A stretch of DNA of 64,000 bases from Piscinibacter sp943370595 (GCA_943370595.1 CALRRO020000020.1:1-64000), one strand, 5' to 3'; shown: positions 17,936 through 25,889, counted from the stretch's first letter. Translations and numbers: made by a program. The notes: generated from the letters alone by a model not told the origin.

Positions 17936-18253
17936 TCAGCTGCGCACGGCGATCTCGTTCTTGACCAGCTTCACGCCGTTGACCTTGCGCGCGATGGCCT
18001 CGGCCGTCGCCTTCTCTTCGCTGCTCTTGGCGAAACCCGAGAGCATCACGGTGCCGTTGAGCGTCTCGACGCTGATGGCCGCCGCGTCGACGGACTTGTT
18101 CTCGACCATGCGGGCCTTGACCTGCGTGGTGATGGTTGCGTCGTCGATGTACTCGCCGACGGATGATTGGCCGCGCGAGACGGCGCAGCCGGGCAGCGTG
18201 AACAGGGCGGCCATGGCGACGGCGGTGGCAGCGAAGGTGGTGCGGATCAGCAT
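17936..18253 (-). CDS. BON-domain lipoprotein
   Basis: The 105-residue protein has a signal peptide ending in the lipobox LPGC (Cys23). One BON domain fills residues 35-105 (DDATITTQVKARMVENK, NGTVMLSGFAKS). BON proteins of the OsmY type bind membranes and accumulate under osmotic or envelope stress. It is the most downstream gene of a minus-strand cluster of small envelope genes (17936-19832). Confidence 0.88.
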   Translation of the reverse strand: MLIRTTFAATAVAMAALFTLPGCAVSRGQSSVGEYIDDATITTQVKARMVENKSVDAAAISVETLNGTVMLSGFAKSSEEKATAEAIARKVNGVKLVKNEIAVRS

Positions 18254-18313
18254 GTGAATGCTCCTTTCGGGTGGTTGGAAACGGGGAACGGGAACACGGG
18301 GAACGGACGTTGC

Positions 18314-18493
18314 TCAGGGCTTGCGCACCGCACCGATGCCCAGCAGGGCCAGTGCGATGAAGACCACGAACACGACCAGTGCGATGACGAACAGCGCCTT
18401 GGCGATGCCGGCCGCGCCGGCGGCGACGCCTGTGAAGCCGAGCAGCCCGGCGACGACGGCGATCGCGGCGAAGATCAATGCCCACTTCAACAT
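18314..18493 (-). CDS. DUF1328 small membrane protein (first copy)
   Basis: The 59-residue protein starts MLKWALIFAAIAVVAGLLGF and ends GIGAVRKP. Two transmembrane helices flank a Gly/Ala turn (GVAAGAAGIAK), typical of DUF1328 (YtjA-like). CAGGAG precedes the ATG. A second member lies at 19671-19832. These peptides are abundant in stressed cells of related bacteria, but their function is unknown. Confidence 0.85.
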   Translation of the reverse strand: MLKWALIFAAIAVVAGLLGFTGVAAGAAGIAKALFVIALVVFVVFIALALLGIGAVRKP

Positions 18494-18535
18494 CTGTTGC
18501 TCCTGACGAGGTCGTTGAGACCCGATGAGACGACT

Positions 18536-18907
18536 CTAGGCATCGCCCGGGGACGGCGGCATCGGCGCGCTGCCCGTTGTCATGTAGGACAGGGCCGCGT
18601 CCTGCACCGCCGCCAGCACCGCGGCCAGCGGCAGCTGCGAAGCCCACTGCGTGGCCAGGCGCGAGAGCAGCGACGAGTCGGTGATGGCCCGCCACGGCTT
18701 GAACGCGACCAGTGCCGCCCCGCCGGCGAACGCGGCAGCCGTCAGCGCGAATGGATGCTCCTTGGCCAGCGGGCGCAGCAGCGAATCACCGGCGTCTGCG
18801 GCCAGCGCAGCGCCGGCGGGCCAGCTGCTGCGGCGCCCGTGCAGCTTCTCGGCCAGGCGTTGCCGCGATACCTGCAGCCGCTCCAGCGCGACGCTCTGGC
18901 GGCTCAT
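18536..18907 (-). CDS. Hypothetical protein of the stress cluster, 123 aa
   Basis: The start MSRQSVALERLQVSRQRL is chosen because its ATG overlaps the stop of the upstream holin-like gene (ATGA). The basic, helical N-terminus is followed by a hydrophobic segment (HPFALTAAAFAGGAALVAF) that could cross the membrane once. No family was recognised. Similar proteins follow holin-like and DUF883-like genes in other Proteobacteria, so it probably acts with them. Confidence 0.6.
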   Translation of the reverse strand: MSRQSVALERLQVSRQRLAEKLHGRRSSWPAGAALAADAGDSLLRPLAKEHPFALTAAAFAGGAALVAFKPWRAITDSSLLSRLATQWASQLPLAAVLAAVQDAALSYMTTGSAPMPPSPGDA

Positions 18908-19275
18908 GATTGCGCCGCGCCGCGGAGCAGCGCCATGTCGGCGGCCCACTGCTCTCGCAGCACGGTGGAACCCGGCTGCGCCCAGGCGTTGCCGGCCGCC
19001 AGGTGACAGCCCAGCGCAATCAGTACCGGCAGTGCCGGCACCGCGACCAGCAGCCAGGGCACGGCCACGCTGCCGACGGCCCAGAGCATCACGGCCACGC
19101 CCGCCAGCGTCAGGCCGACCGCTGCGCAGGCCAGGGCCACCAGCTGCAGCAGTGCGGCACGCCGCCAGCGGCCGAGCACGTCGAGTGCTTCGCCGCTCAC
19201 CAGGTCGCCATAGGCTTGCAGGTGGTCGGCGAGCAGGGCCGGCTCGGAAGCCGCCAGTCGGAACAGCGGGTGCAT
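18904..19275 (-). CDS. Holin-like / phage-holin-superfamily membrane protein
   Basis: The 123-residue protein has a soluble N-terminal third (MHPLFRLAASEPALLADHLQ). Two adjacent long hydrophobic helices follow (about 45-70 and 73-92). The layout matches small membrane proteins annotated as phage holin superfamily III or YqjE-like and found with DUF883/YqjD proteins. Nothing suggests a phage here. It lies 18 nt after the DUF883-like gene and overlaps the next gene by 4 nt. Confidence 0.6.
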   Translation of the reverse strand: MHPLFRLAASEPALLADHLQAYGDLVSGEALDVLGRWRRAALLQLVALACAAVGLTLAGVAVMLWAVGSVAVPWLLVAVPALPVLIALGCHLAAGNAWAQPGSTVLREQWAADMALLRGAAQS

Positions 19276-19293
19276 GGCGCCGGGCTCCGTCGG

Positions 19294-19626
19294 TCAGTGC
19301 GGCTGGCGAGCGCGCATCGCGAGGTTGGCGATCGCCATCAGTGCGGCACCGGCGGCCGCGGCGATCAGCACCGACTTCAGCGGTTCGTCGCGGATGTAGC
19401 CCGCGGTGCGGTCGGTGGCATCGGTCGCGCGTTCGCGCAGGCTGGCGGCATGTTCGCGCAGCGCATCGGCGCCCTGGCGCATCAGGCTCTCGGCCTGTTC
19501 GGCCGCCTGCACGATCGCCGGCGTGATGCGTTCGCTGCCTTCCTGCACGGCGTCGGCGATGGCTTGCGGGGCACCCTCGACGGCGCGGCGGGCGTTGGAG
19601 GCGGTGGTGTGGGACACGGTGTTCAT
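19294..19626 (-). CDS. DUF883/YqjD/ElaB-like membrane-anchored protein
   Basis: The 110-residue protein has a long amphipathic helical region (SLMRQGADALREHAASLRER). It ends with one C-terminal transmembrane helix (VLIAAAAGAALMAIANLAMR) preceded by GYIRDEPLKS, a hallmark of the ElaB/YqjD/DUF883 family. Some members tether ribosomes to the inner membrane in stationary phase (family knowledge). The start MNTVSHTT was chosen over a longer frame because GGAGT lies just upstream. Confidence 0.75.
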   Translation of the reverse strand: MNTVSHTTASNARRAVEGAPQAIADAVQEGSERITPAIVQAAEQAESLMRQGADALREHAASLRERATDATDRTAGYIRDEPLKSVLIAAAAGAALMAIANLAMRARQPH

Positions 19627-19670
19627 GGGTGACTCCTTGCTGGGGGGGGAAGAGGTTTGCGCGAGGCCGT

Positions 19671-19832
19671 TCACTTCCGGATCAGGCTGACCAGGAAGCT
19701 GCCGATGGCAAGCACCGCGAACAGGAAGAAGAGGATCTTCGCGATGCCCGCCGCGCTGGCGGCGATGCCACCGAAGCCGAACACGGCCGCGATGAGCGCG
19801 ATGACGAAGAAGACGACGGCGTAGTGCAGCAT
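19671..19832 (-). CDS. DUF1328 small membrane protein (second copy)
   Basis: The 53-residue protein begins MLHYAVVFFVIALIAAVFGF and ends LVSLIRK. It has two helices around a GGIAASAAGIAK turn and is clearly related to the first DUF1328 gene. CAGGAG lies upstream. It is probably the first gene of the stress cluster; a GTCCTACA site sits about 100 nt before its start. Confidence 0.85.
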   Translation of the reverse strand: MLHYAVVFFVIALIAAVFGFGGIAASAAGIAKILFFLFAVLAIGSFLVSLIRK

Positions 19833-19932
19833 GCTGGGCTCCTGAGTGGGTCGGTCGCGACCCGTGGGATCGCGATGGACACAGCTTAGGAAGCGACGCC
19901 GCGGCGCACCATGGGACGGCGCCGCGCCCGCC

Positions 19933-19940
19933 TGTAGGAC
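19933..19940. promoter_or_regulatory. TGTAGGAC motif upstream of DUF1328
   Basis: TGTAGGAC (GTCCTACA on the minus strand) sits 101-108 nt upstream of the second DUF1328 gene, in a 145-bp gap. The same sequence core forms an inverted repeat at 22524-22539, upstream of the lone receiver gene. It may be a binding site of the NarL-type regulator encoded between them (inference). Confidence 0.35.
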
Positions 19941-19977
19941 GAGGCCGACACCGCGGCCGTTGCGCTCGCCGGGCGCT

Positions 19978-21360
19978 TCAGTCCGGCGTCGCGGGCGCGC
20001 CGGGCGCCGTCGGCAGGAAGGCCTCGATGTGCGTGCCCAGGCCAGGTGCCGAGCGCACATCGAGCTGCCCGCCGGCCGACTCGACGCGGTAGGCCATGCC
20101 GAACAGGCCATGCGAGGCCGAGCGTGGCTGCGACGTGTCGAAGCCGACGCCATCGTCAGCCACCACGATGCGGGCTCCGCCTTCGGCGGCCAGCAGCCGC
20201 ACGTCGACATGCTTCGCCTGCGCGTACTTCGTGATGTTGGTCAGCGCCTCCTGGACCAGGCGGTAGGCGGTGAGCTCGGCTTCCTCGCTCAGCGTCAGGC
20301 CGGGTTCGAACGAGGTGCTCAGCGTCAGGCCGTTGCGCTGCGCATGCTCGCGCGTCAGGATGTCCAGCGCCGCCACCAGGCCGAGGTTGGCCAGTGCCGA
20401 AGGCCGCAGGTCCTCGATGATGCGGCGCTTCAGCGCGATGCCGCTGGACAGCGTTTCGCCCAGGTGGTTCAGCCGCTCCAGCACTTCCGCGCCCTGCGGC
20501 GCCAGGCGCGAACGCAGCCGTGCCACGTCGAGCTTGGCGGCGGTGAGCAGCGCACCGAGCTCGTCGTGCAGCTCGCGGGCGAGCCGGTGGCGCTCGTCCT
20601 CGCGTGCGGTCTGCAGGTGCCGGGCCAGCTCGCGCAGCTGCGCGGTGCGGCGCAGCGCCTCGCGCTCGAGGTGGTCGCGCTCGAGCTGGATCAACCGCTG
20701 CTGCGCGCTGCGCTGCGCGTCCAGCGCCGCGGTCTGGCGCAGGTACATGAACAGCGCGAGCACGCTCAGCGCCGTCAGTGCACCGATGCCGATGCGGGTC
20801 AGCATCAAGGTGTCGTAGATGTCCTGCCGGCCGCGGGCGACACGCTGGGTCTCCTCGTCGAGCAGGCGCAGCGAGAGCGTGCGGATGCCGTCCATCTGTT
20901 CGCGGCCGATGTCGGTCAGCACGAGCGTGCGCCAGCTGTCGTGCCGGCCCTGGTCGTACAGCGAGATCGAGGTCTGCAGCTCCGACAGCTTGGCCTGCAC
21001 CTGCTTCTCGAGGTCGGTGAGCAGCGCGGCTTGCGCGGGCTCGCGCCCGAAGTGATCGTGCAGCGACTTCAGCGTGCTCTGGATCTCCTCGTTGGCTTCA
21101 CGGTAGGGCGTGAGGTACTCGCCGCGGCCCGTCAGCAGGTAGCCGCGCTGGCCGCTCTCGGCGTCAAGCATCATGCGGTGCAGGGCTTGCAGTGTGGTGC
21201 GTGCAACGGCGCGCTGGCCGAGCTCGTCGAGCGACTCGCTGGCCCGCCAGTACGACAGCTCGCTGATCACCAGCATGGCCAGCGCCGCCAGCGCGACCAG
21301 CGGGAACGCGAAGGCACTGCGGCGCAAGCGGTCGGCAACGACACGGGACGATTCAAGCAT
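19978..21360 (-). CDS. Sensor histidine kinase with CHASE3 domain (NarX/DegS-like HisKA_3)
   Basis: The 460-residue inner-membrane kinase has a first transmembrane helix (about 14-34) and a periplasmic CHASE3-like domain (about 38-180; SGQRGYLLTGRGEYLTPY is typical). A second helix spans about 188-208 and is followed by a coiled coil. The HisKA_3 dimerisation domain carries the phospho-accepting His in LARELHDELGALL. The ATPase domain has VQEALTNITKYAQAKHV and DDGVGFD. It would phosphorylate the NarL-type regulator encoded divergently 46 bp away. The CHASE3 ligand is unknown. Confidence 0.92.
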   Translation of the reverse strand: MLESSRVVADRLRRSAFAFPLVALAALAMLVISELSYWRASESLDELGQRAVARTTLQALHRMMLDAESGQRGYLLTGRGEYLTPYREANEEIQSTLKSLHDHFGREPAQAALLTDLEKQVQAKLSELQTSISLYDQGRHDSWRTLVLTDIGREQMDGIRTLSLRLLDEETQRVARGRQDIYDTLMLTRIGIGALTALSVLALFMYLRQTAALDAQRSAQQRLIQLERDHLEREALRRTAQLRELARHLQTAREDERHRLARELHDELGALLTAAKLDVARLRSRLAPQGAEVLERLNHLGETLSSGIALKRRIIEDLRPSALANLGLVAALDILTREHAQRNGLTLSTSFEPGLTLSEEAELTAYRLVQEALTNITKYAQAKHVDVRLLAAEGGARIVVADDGVGFDTSQPRSASHGLFGMAYRVESAGGQLDVRSAPGLGTHIEAFLPTAPGAPATPD

Positions 21361-21406
21361 CTACACTCCGCGCAACCTTGCAGCCTGCCACCCACGCCGC
21401 CACACC

Positions 21407-22039
21407 ATGATCCGGGTTGCCATCGTCGACGATCACGCCATCGTCCGCACCGGGCTGCGCCAGTTCTTTTCCGAGCAGGTCGACCTGCGCGTCTGCGGCG
21501 AGGCATCGAACGGCCACGAGGCGCTCGAGCTGGTGCGCCAGGGCGACATCGACGTGCTGCTGATGGACCTGTCGATGCCCGACCAGAGCGGTGTCGACGC
21601 GCTGGTGGCGATCAAGGCGCGCGCACCGGACCTGCCGGTGCTGATCCTCAGCGGCTTCCCCGAGGAACATTACGCCACCACGCTGCTGCGCCAGGGCGCC
21701 GCCGGCTACCTGAACAAGGAATGCGACCCGGAGGAGATCGTCAAGGCGATCCGCACCGTGTTCCGCGGTCGCAAGTACATCACCGCCGGCGTTGCCGAGC
21801 GCCTGGCCGACACGCTCGGCGGCGACGCCGACAGGCTGCCGCACGAACTGCTGTCCGAACGCGAACTGCAGGTCTTCCTGCGCCTGGCCCGGGGCGAGAC
21901 TGTGGGCCACATCGCCGACGGCATGTCGCTGAGCGTGAAGACCGTGAGCACCTACCGCACGCGGGTGATGGAGAAGATGGCGCTGGCGTCGAACAGCGAG
22001 CTGACCTACTACGCGTTGAAGAACGGTCTGATCCAGTAG
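21407..22039 (+). CDS. NarL/FixJ-type response regulator
   Basis: The 210-residue regulator has a receiver domain (1-120) with acidic residues in IVDDH, phospho-Asp in LLMDLSMPDQ and Lys in LNKECDP. A LuxR-type helix-turn-helix follows (LLSERELQVFLRLARGET and SVKTVSTYRTRVMEKM). The start MIRVAIVDD was chosen because it matches the family; upstream sequence overlaps the kinase gene on the other strand. The two divergent genes share a 46-bp control region. Candidate targets are the stress cluster and the lone receiver gene, both preceded by TGTAGGA-type sites. Confidence 0.93.
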   Translation: MIRVAIVDDHAIVRTGLRQFFSEQVDLRVCGEASNGHEALELVRQGDIDVLLMDLSMPDQSGVDALVAIKARAPDLPVLILSGFPEEHYATTLLRQGAAGYLNKECDPEEIVKAIRTVFRGRKYITAGVAERLADTLGGDADRLPHELLSERELQVFLRLARGETVGHIADGMSLSVKTVSTYRTRVMEKMALASNSELTYYALKNGLIQ

Positions 22040-22059
22040 CGCCGCGCGCGCCGCCGGAT

Positions 22060-22449
22060 TCATGTCGCGGCGCCGGCTCCGGCGAGCGTCTGGCAGTAGG
22101 CGATGAGGGCGTCGATTTCGCCGGACTTGTCGAACACGCCGTCGGCGCCCAGGTCAACACAGCGGCTGCGGATGTCCGGCGTCGCGAAGTTGCTGAGCAC
22201 GACCCGCTTGCAGCGCTGCGGCTGCGTGCCCAGCCACTGCAGCACGCCCAGCCCCGAGCCCTTGCGCAGGAAGATGTCGATGACGACGAGATCGCATTGT
22301 TCGCGGTGGCTGGCCAGCCACTCGCGCGCGCCGGCTTCGTCGGCGGCACTGCCGATCACCGTCACCGGGGCCATTTCCTCGAGGGTGGCGATCAGGTTCT
22401 CCCGGATCACCGGGCTGTCCTCGACGAGGAAGGTCTGCAGGAGGCTCAT
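22060..22449 (-). CDS. Single-domain response regulator
   Basis: The 129-residue protein is a receiver domain only: LVEDSPVIRENL (acidic pocket), phospho-Asp in LVVIDIFLRKGS, and Lys in VFDKSGEID. It has no output domain, so it may act by protein contact or as a phosphate sink. It is convergent with the NarL-type regulator, 20 bp away. The start MSLLQTF is preferred to an upstream ATG because CAGGAGG stands... not exactly; the plus strand reads aggaaggtctgcaggaggctcat, which is coding, so the start choice rests on domain homology alone. Confidence 0.82.
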   Translation of the reverse strand: MSLLQTFLVEDSPVIRENLIATLEEMAPVTVIGSAADEAGAREWLASHREQCDLVVIDIFLRKGSGLGVLQWLGTQPQRCKRVVLSNFATPDIRSRCVDLGADGVFDKSGEIDALIAYCQTLAGAGAAT

Positions 22450-22523
22450 GGGTTCGGTGGGTGCGCTGGGCGACTGTCGCACTGGCGCAGACGACATTCA
22501 ACCAGCCTGTGGCGCCGGCGTCT

Positions 22524-22539
22524 GTAGGAACTGTCCTAC
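22524..22539. promoter_or_regulatory. GTAGGA-N4-TCCTAC inverted repeat upstream of the receiver gene
   Basis: Perfect 6-bp arms around a 4-bp spacer lie 75-90 nt upstream of the single-domain response regulator start, in a 111-bp gap. One half extends to TGTAGGA and the other reads GTCCTACG. The size and symmetry suit a dimeric NarL-type regulator. The related site is at 19933. Confidence 0.45.
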
Positions 22540-22560
22540 GCCGTGCGCGAAGCCACCGGT

Positions 22561-23481
22561 TCAGTCCGTCGCGCGCTGCCGCTGCACCTGCACGGCGACG
22601 TCCATGCCCAGGTAGGCATCGGCCGGGCCGAACCACGACCCGGCGATCGGTGCGGCCTGGCGCGGGTCGCGCGCGACACCGACGCGGATCAGCGTGTTGC
22701 CGCCGAGCAGGTTGTTGGTGGGGTCGAACGGCACCCAGCCGGCGCCGGGCAGGTAGGCCTGCAGCCAGGCGTGCGTGCTGCCCGCACCGACCACGCCGGA
22801 CGCGGTGGCATCGTCATCGTCGTCCGCATCGCGGTCGAGCGACGGGTCGTACAGGTAGCCGGAGACGAAGCGCGTGGCCACGCCCAGCCGCCGCGCCGCC
22901 TCCATCATCAGCAGCGCGAAGTCGCGGCAGCTGCCGCTGCCGTGCTCGAGCGTCTCCAGCGGGCTCTGTGTGCCTTCTTCGTCGCGGGCGGTGTAGGTGA
23001 AGTGATCGCGGATGTGCTGGTTCATCTGCACCAGCAGGTCGCGCGTGCGCGTCGGCCCGTCGGTGCGCATGAACTGGCGCGCCCAGGAGGTCAGCCGGCC
23101 ATCGGGGTCGTCGTGGTGCGGGCGCAGGTACTGCTCGAGATCGAAACGCTCGTCGACGCTGTAGGCGAAGGGGAAGTACTCCGCCGCCGGCGCCAGCGGC
23201 AGCTCGAGGTTGTGCGTGTGGGCGTGCTCGATCGTGAAGCTGCAGACGATGCGCAGTTCGGCCGCCTCGAGCTGCGGCTGCACGATGGCGATCGAGTTCG
23301 AGTGCGGGTCCTGGATCAGGTGGATGTGCGCCATCGGGCTGACCTCCAGGTCGGTGGCCAGCACGCGCAGGTCGTGGCTGTCGCGCGGGCGGAACATCAC
23401 CCGGTGCTCGCCGAAGCGCACCGGCGTGCGGTAGCGGTACGTCGTCGTGTGGACGATGTCGTACCGGATGACCGTCATCAT
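22561..23481 (-). CDS. Transglutaminase family protein
   Basis: The 306-residue protein has a bacterial transglutaminase-like N-terminal domain (about 1-85). The transglutaminase core carries the catalytic Cys in GSGSCRDFALLMMEA, the His in THAWLQAYLPGAGW and the Asp in VPFDPTNN. Members act as cysteine proteases or amidases in the cytoplasm; the substrate is unknown. An acidic insertion (RDADDDDDA) lies between Cys and His. Two adjacent Met codons could start it. It is the last gene of a co-directional series gluQ-FKBP-transglutaminase, separated from FKBP by a repeat-like hairpin block. Confidence 0.85.
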   Translation of the reverse strand: MMTVIRYDIVHTTTYRYRTPVRFGEHRVMFRPRDSHDLRVLATDLEVSPMAHIHLIQDPHSNSIAIVQPQLEAAELRIVCSFTIEHAHTHNLELPLAPAAEYFPFAYSVDERFDLEQYLRPHHDDPDGRLTSWARQFMRTDGPTRTRDLLVQMNQHIRDHFTYTARDEEGTQSPLETLEHGSGSCRDFALLMMEAARRLGVATRFVSGYLYDPSLDRDADDDDDATASGVVGAGSTHAWLQAYLPGAGWVPFDPTNNLLGGNTLIRVGVARDPRQAAPIAGSWFGPADAYLGMDVAVQVQRQRATD

Positions 23482-23495
23482 GCGCCTGCAGTCAT

Positions 23496-23577
23496 GCGGG
23501 ACGAGCGCCGGGCCGCTCCCAAGCCGGCCCGCAGCCCCCGCGGGGGGCGGGGCGCCGTACTCGGCGACCCGGGGGTG
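23496..23577. repeat. REP-like intergenic repeat with nested hairpins
   Basis: The gap between the transglutaminase and FKBP genes holds GCCCCCGCGGGGGGC (23534-23548) plus flanking palindromic pieces such as CGGGGGTgtcATACCCCG. The run GAGCGCCGGGCCGCTCCC and the GGCCCGCAGCCCCC that follows resemble a dispersed repeat I remember from Burkholderiales genomes; this is recall, not a search result. It abuts the FKBP stop codon and may end or process the transcript. Confidence 0.5.
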
Positions 23578-23925
23578 TCATACCCCGAGCAGCTCGACTT
23601 CGAACATCAGCGTCGCGTTCGGCGGGATCACGCCGCCGGCGCCGCGGGCGCCGTAGCCGAGCTGCGGCGGGATGACGAGCACGCGCGTGCCGCCGATCTT
23701 CATGCCTTGCACGCCCTCGTCCCAGCCGCGGATCACCATGCCCTGGCCGAGGCCGAACTGGAACGGGTCGTTGCGGTCCTTGCTGCTGTCGAACTTGGCG
23801 CCCTTCACGCCGTCCTTGTAGAGCCAGCCGGTGTAGTGCACGGTGACGTGCTGGCCGGCACGCGCTTCGGCGCCGTCGCCGACGGTGGTGTCTTCGTACT
23901 GCAGGCCGGAATCGGTGGTGATCAT
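23578..23925 (-). CDS. FKBP-type peptidyl-prolyl cis-trans isomerase
   Basis: The 115-residue protein is a single FKBP domain with the conserved VTVHYTGWLYKDG, the FQFGLGQGMVIRGWDEGVQG-like core and LGYGARGAGGVIPPNATL. It has no signal peptide, so it acts in the cytoplasm as a folding catalyst. The start MITTDSGLQYED was chosen from homology; 37 nt separate it from gluQ. Confidence 0.92.
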   Translation of the reverse strand: MITTDSGLQYEDTTVGDGAEARAGQHVTVHYTGWLYKDGVKGAKFDSSKDRNDPFQFGLGQGMVIRGWDEGVQGMKIGGTRVLVIPPQLGYGARGAGGVIPPNATLMFEVELLGV

Positions 23926-23962
23926 GTCGCGCGCTCGTGGGAGGGAGTGGAAAGGGATCGCA

Positions 23963-24856
23963 TCATGCCAGCATGCGCTGCCAGGCCCCGGTGGCGCGGG
24001 CCAGGAAGCTGGCCACGTCATCTGCTTGCACGTGCAGGCCGAGTGCGGCGGCCGCGTTGCGCAGGGCCGCCAGCGGGTCGGCCAGGTCCAGCGCCGTGGC
24101 GCCGTTCTGCTTCGACAGCTTTTCGCCGTTCGCGCCCATCACCAGCGGCGTGTGCAGGTAGCGCGGCGTGGCCAGGCCGAGCGCACGCTGCAGCAGGATC
24201 TGCCGCGGCGTGTTGTCGGCCAGGTCCATGCCGCGCACGACATCGGTGATGCCCTGCGCCGCATCGTCGACCACCACCGCGAGCTGATAGGCCCACAGGC
24301 CGTCGGCGCGCTGCAGCACGAAGTCGCCGACCGCATCGGCCAGCCGCTGCCGCTGTTCGCCCGCGCGGCGGTCATGCCAGACGATCGCCGTCTCGTCTTC
24401 GGGCGGCCCGAGCGAGGTGCGCATGCGCATCGCGCGCGGCGCGCGGCCGTGCAACCCGCTGCGGCAGGTGCCGGGGTAGACCAGCTCGCCGCCGCGCGGC
24501 CTGGCGCGACCCTGCGCGGCCAGCGCGAGCTCGATGTCGCGGCGCGTGCAGCCGCAGGGGTAGGCCCAGCCGCTGGCCACCAGGCGGTCGAGCGCGGCCT
24601 GGTAGAGCGCGCTGCGCGCCGACTGCCACACGGGTGGCTCGTCGGCCAGCAGCCCGCAGGCGGCCAGCTGTTCGAGGATCAGCCGGTCGGCGCCGGGCAC
24701 GCAGCGCGGCGTGTCGACATCTTCGATGCGCACCAGCCAGCGGCCGCCATGGGCGCGCGCGTCCAGCCAGGAGGCCAGCGCCGCGACCAGCGAACCGGCA
24801 TGCAGGGGGCCAGTCGGCGAGGGGGCAAACCGGCCCACATAGCCCGTCGCGCTCAC
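23963..24856 (-). CDS. gluQ: Glutamyl-Q tRNA(Asp) synthetase
   Basis: This 297-residue paralogue of glutamyl-tRNA synthetase lacks the anticodon-binding domain. It attaches glutamate to queuosine-34 of tRNA(Asp). It shows GRFAPSPTGPLHAGSL (HIGH-type site HAGS), the zinc ligands around CGCTRRD and GTCR, and the KMSKS-type loop EKLSKQNG. No ATG fits; I chose GTG at 24856 (VSATGYVGRFAPSP). A GTG five codons upstream is an alternative that would overlap the LysR gene end. It follows the LysR gene by 7 nt. Confidence 0.88.
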   Translation of the reverse strand: MSATGYVGRFAPSPTGPLHAGSLVAALASWLDARAHGGRWLVRIEDVDTPRCVPGADRLILEQLAACGLLADEPPVWQSARSALYQAALDRLVASGWAYPCGCTRRDIELALAAQGRARPRGGELVYPGTCRSGLHGRAPRAMRMRTSLGPPEDETAIVWHDRRAGEQRQRLADAVGDFVLQRADGLWAYQLAVVVDDAAQGITDVVRGMDLADNTPRQILLQRALGLATPRYLHTPLVMGANGEKLSKQNGATALDLADPLAALRNAAAALGLHVQADDVASFLARATGAWQRMLA

Positions 24857-24863
24857 TCGTGAT

Positions 24864-25853
24864 TCATCCACCCCAGGGGCCGGCATGGCGCTCGAGCAGC
24901 GCGCGCCGGGTTGCCGGGCTCTCCAGCTGCCCCAGCCACCACTGCAGCGCCAGGCCCAGCGGCAGGCGCTTGCCCTTGCTGCCGGCCCCGGTGCCCGAGC
25001 GCCAGGCGTAGCCCATGTGGGCGCGCGGCCGGTTGCGTTCGACCTCCTTGACCACCAGCCGCCCGGCCTCGACATGCGGGCGTGCCATCGGCTCGGGGAT
25101 GTAGCCGCAGCCCATGCAGCGGATCTGCGCCTCGATCTTGGCCTGCGTGCTGGCCACTGTCAGCACGTCCTGCCCGGGCAGCAGGTTGACGGTGATCGGC
25201 GTCATGCGCTGCGCCGAGTCGGCCACCGCCACCGCGCGATGGCGCAGCAGCTCGGCGTCCGAGATCGGGCCGTCGTGGGCGGCCAGCGGGTGGTGCGGTG
25301 CGACGGCAAAGACGAAGTCGACCTCGCCGAGCACCGCGAACTCGACACCGGCCGGCGGCGTGGCGTGGGTGCCCACGCCGATGGCCAGGTCGGCCTGGCC
25401 GGACAACAGCGCCTCCCAGGTGCCGGCCAGCACTTCGCTGCGCACGCGCAGCCTTGTGCCGTGCTCGGCGTGCTGCTCCGCGCACTGCGCGTAGAAGGAC
25501 TCGCACAGCTCGAACACCGTGACCTGCGAGATGATGGTGTCCACCGCCACCGTGAGCTGCGTCTCCCATCCGGTGGCGACGCGGCGCACGCGGTTGGCCA
25601 CGGCGTCCATTTCAGCCAGCAGCCGCCGGCCCTCGTTGAGCAGTTCCTCGCCGGCGGCGGTCAGCTGGGCCTGGCGCGAACTGCGGTCGAACAGCAGCAC
25701 GTCGAGCGCATCCTCGAGCTGGCGCACGTTGTAGGTCAGCGCGGACGGCACCTTGCCGAGCTCGCGCGCCGCAGCGGCAAAGCTGCCGGTGCGCGCGATG
25801 GTGTCCATCATCGCGAGGGCTTCGGGCGTCAGCACGTTGCGGCGGTCGGGCAT
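24864..25853 (-). CDS. LysR-type transcriptional regulator
   Basis: The 329-residue regulator has an N-terminal winged helix-turn-helix (about 8-68; TGSFAAAARELGKVPSALTY). The periplasmic-binding-like effector domain follows from about 95. It is divergent from the pirin/flavodoxin/FMN-reductase operon, which it most likely controls, as LysR proteins commonly do for adjacent divergent genes. A TTGAA-N7-TTCAA inverted repeat lies in the shared 133-bp gap. The C-terminus is basic (GSKGKRLPLG). The effector cannot be predicted. Confidence 0.9.
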   Translation of the reverse strand: MPDRRNVLTPEALAMMDTIARTGSFAAAARELGKVPSALTYNVRQLEDALDVLLFDRSSRQAQLTAAGEELLNEGRRLLAEMDAVANRVRRVATGWETQLTVAVDTIISQVTVFELCESFYAQCAEQHAEHGTRLRVRSEVLAGTWEALLSGQADLAIGVGTHATPPAGVEFAVLGEVDFVFAVAPHHPLAAHDGPISDAELLRHRAVAVADSAQRMTPITVNLLPGQDVLTVASTQAKIEAQIRCMGCGYIPEPMARPHVEAGRLVVKEVERNRPRAHMGYAWRSGTGAGSKGKRLPLGLALQWWLGQLESPATRRALLERHAGPWGG

Positions 25854-25889
25854 GGGGCGGCGTCGGGAAGGGACAGGGGTTCATCTTAT

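Noticed and set aside
18583..18592. Third TGTAGGAC copy
   Set aside because: It lies inside the coding end of the 123-aa hypothetical gene (codons for Leu-Ser-Tyr-Met) and has no intergenic setting.
18904..19275. Prophage remnant suggested by the holin-like gene
   Set aside because: No other phage gene is nearby, and the neighbours are a known type of stress cluster.
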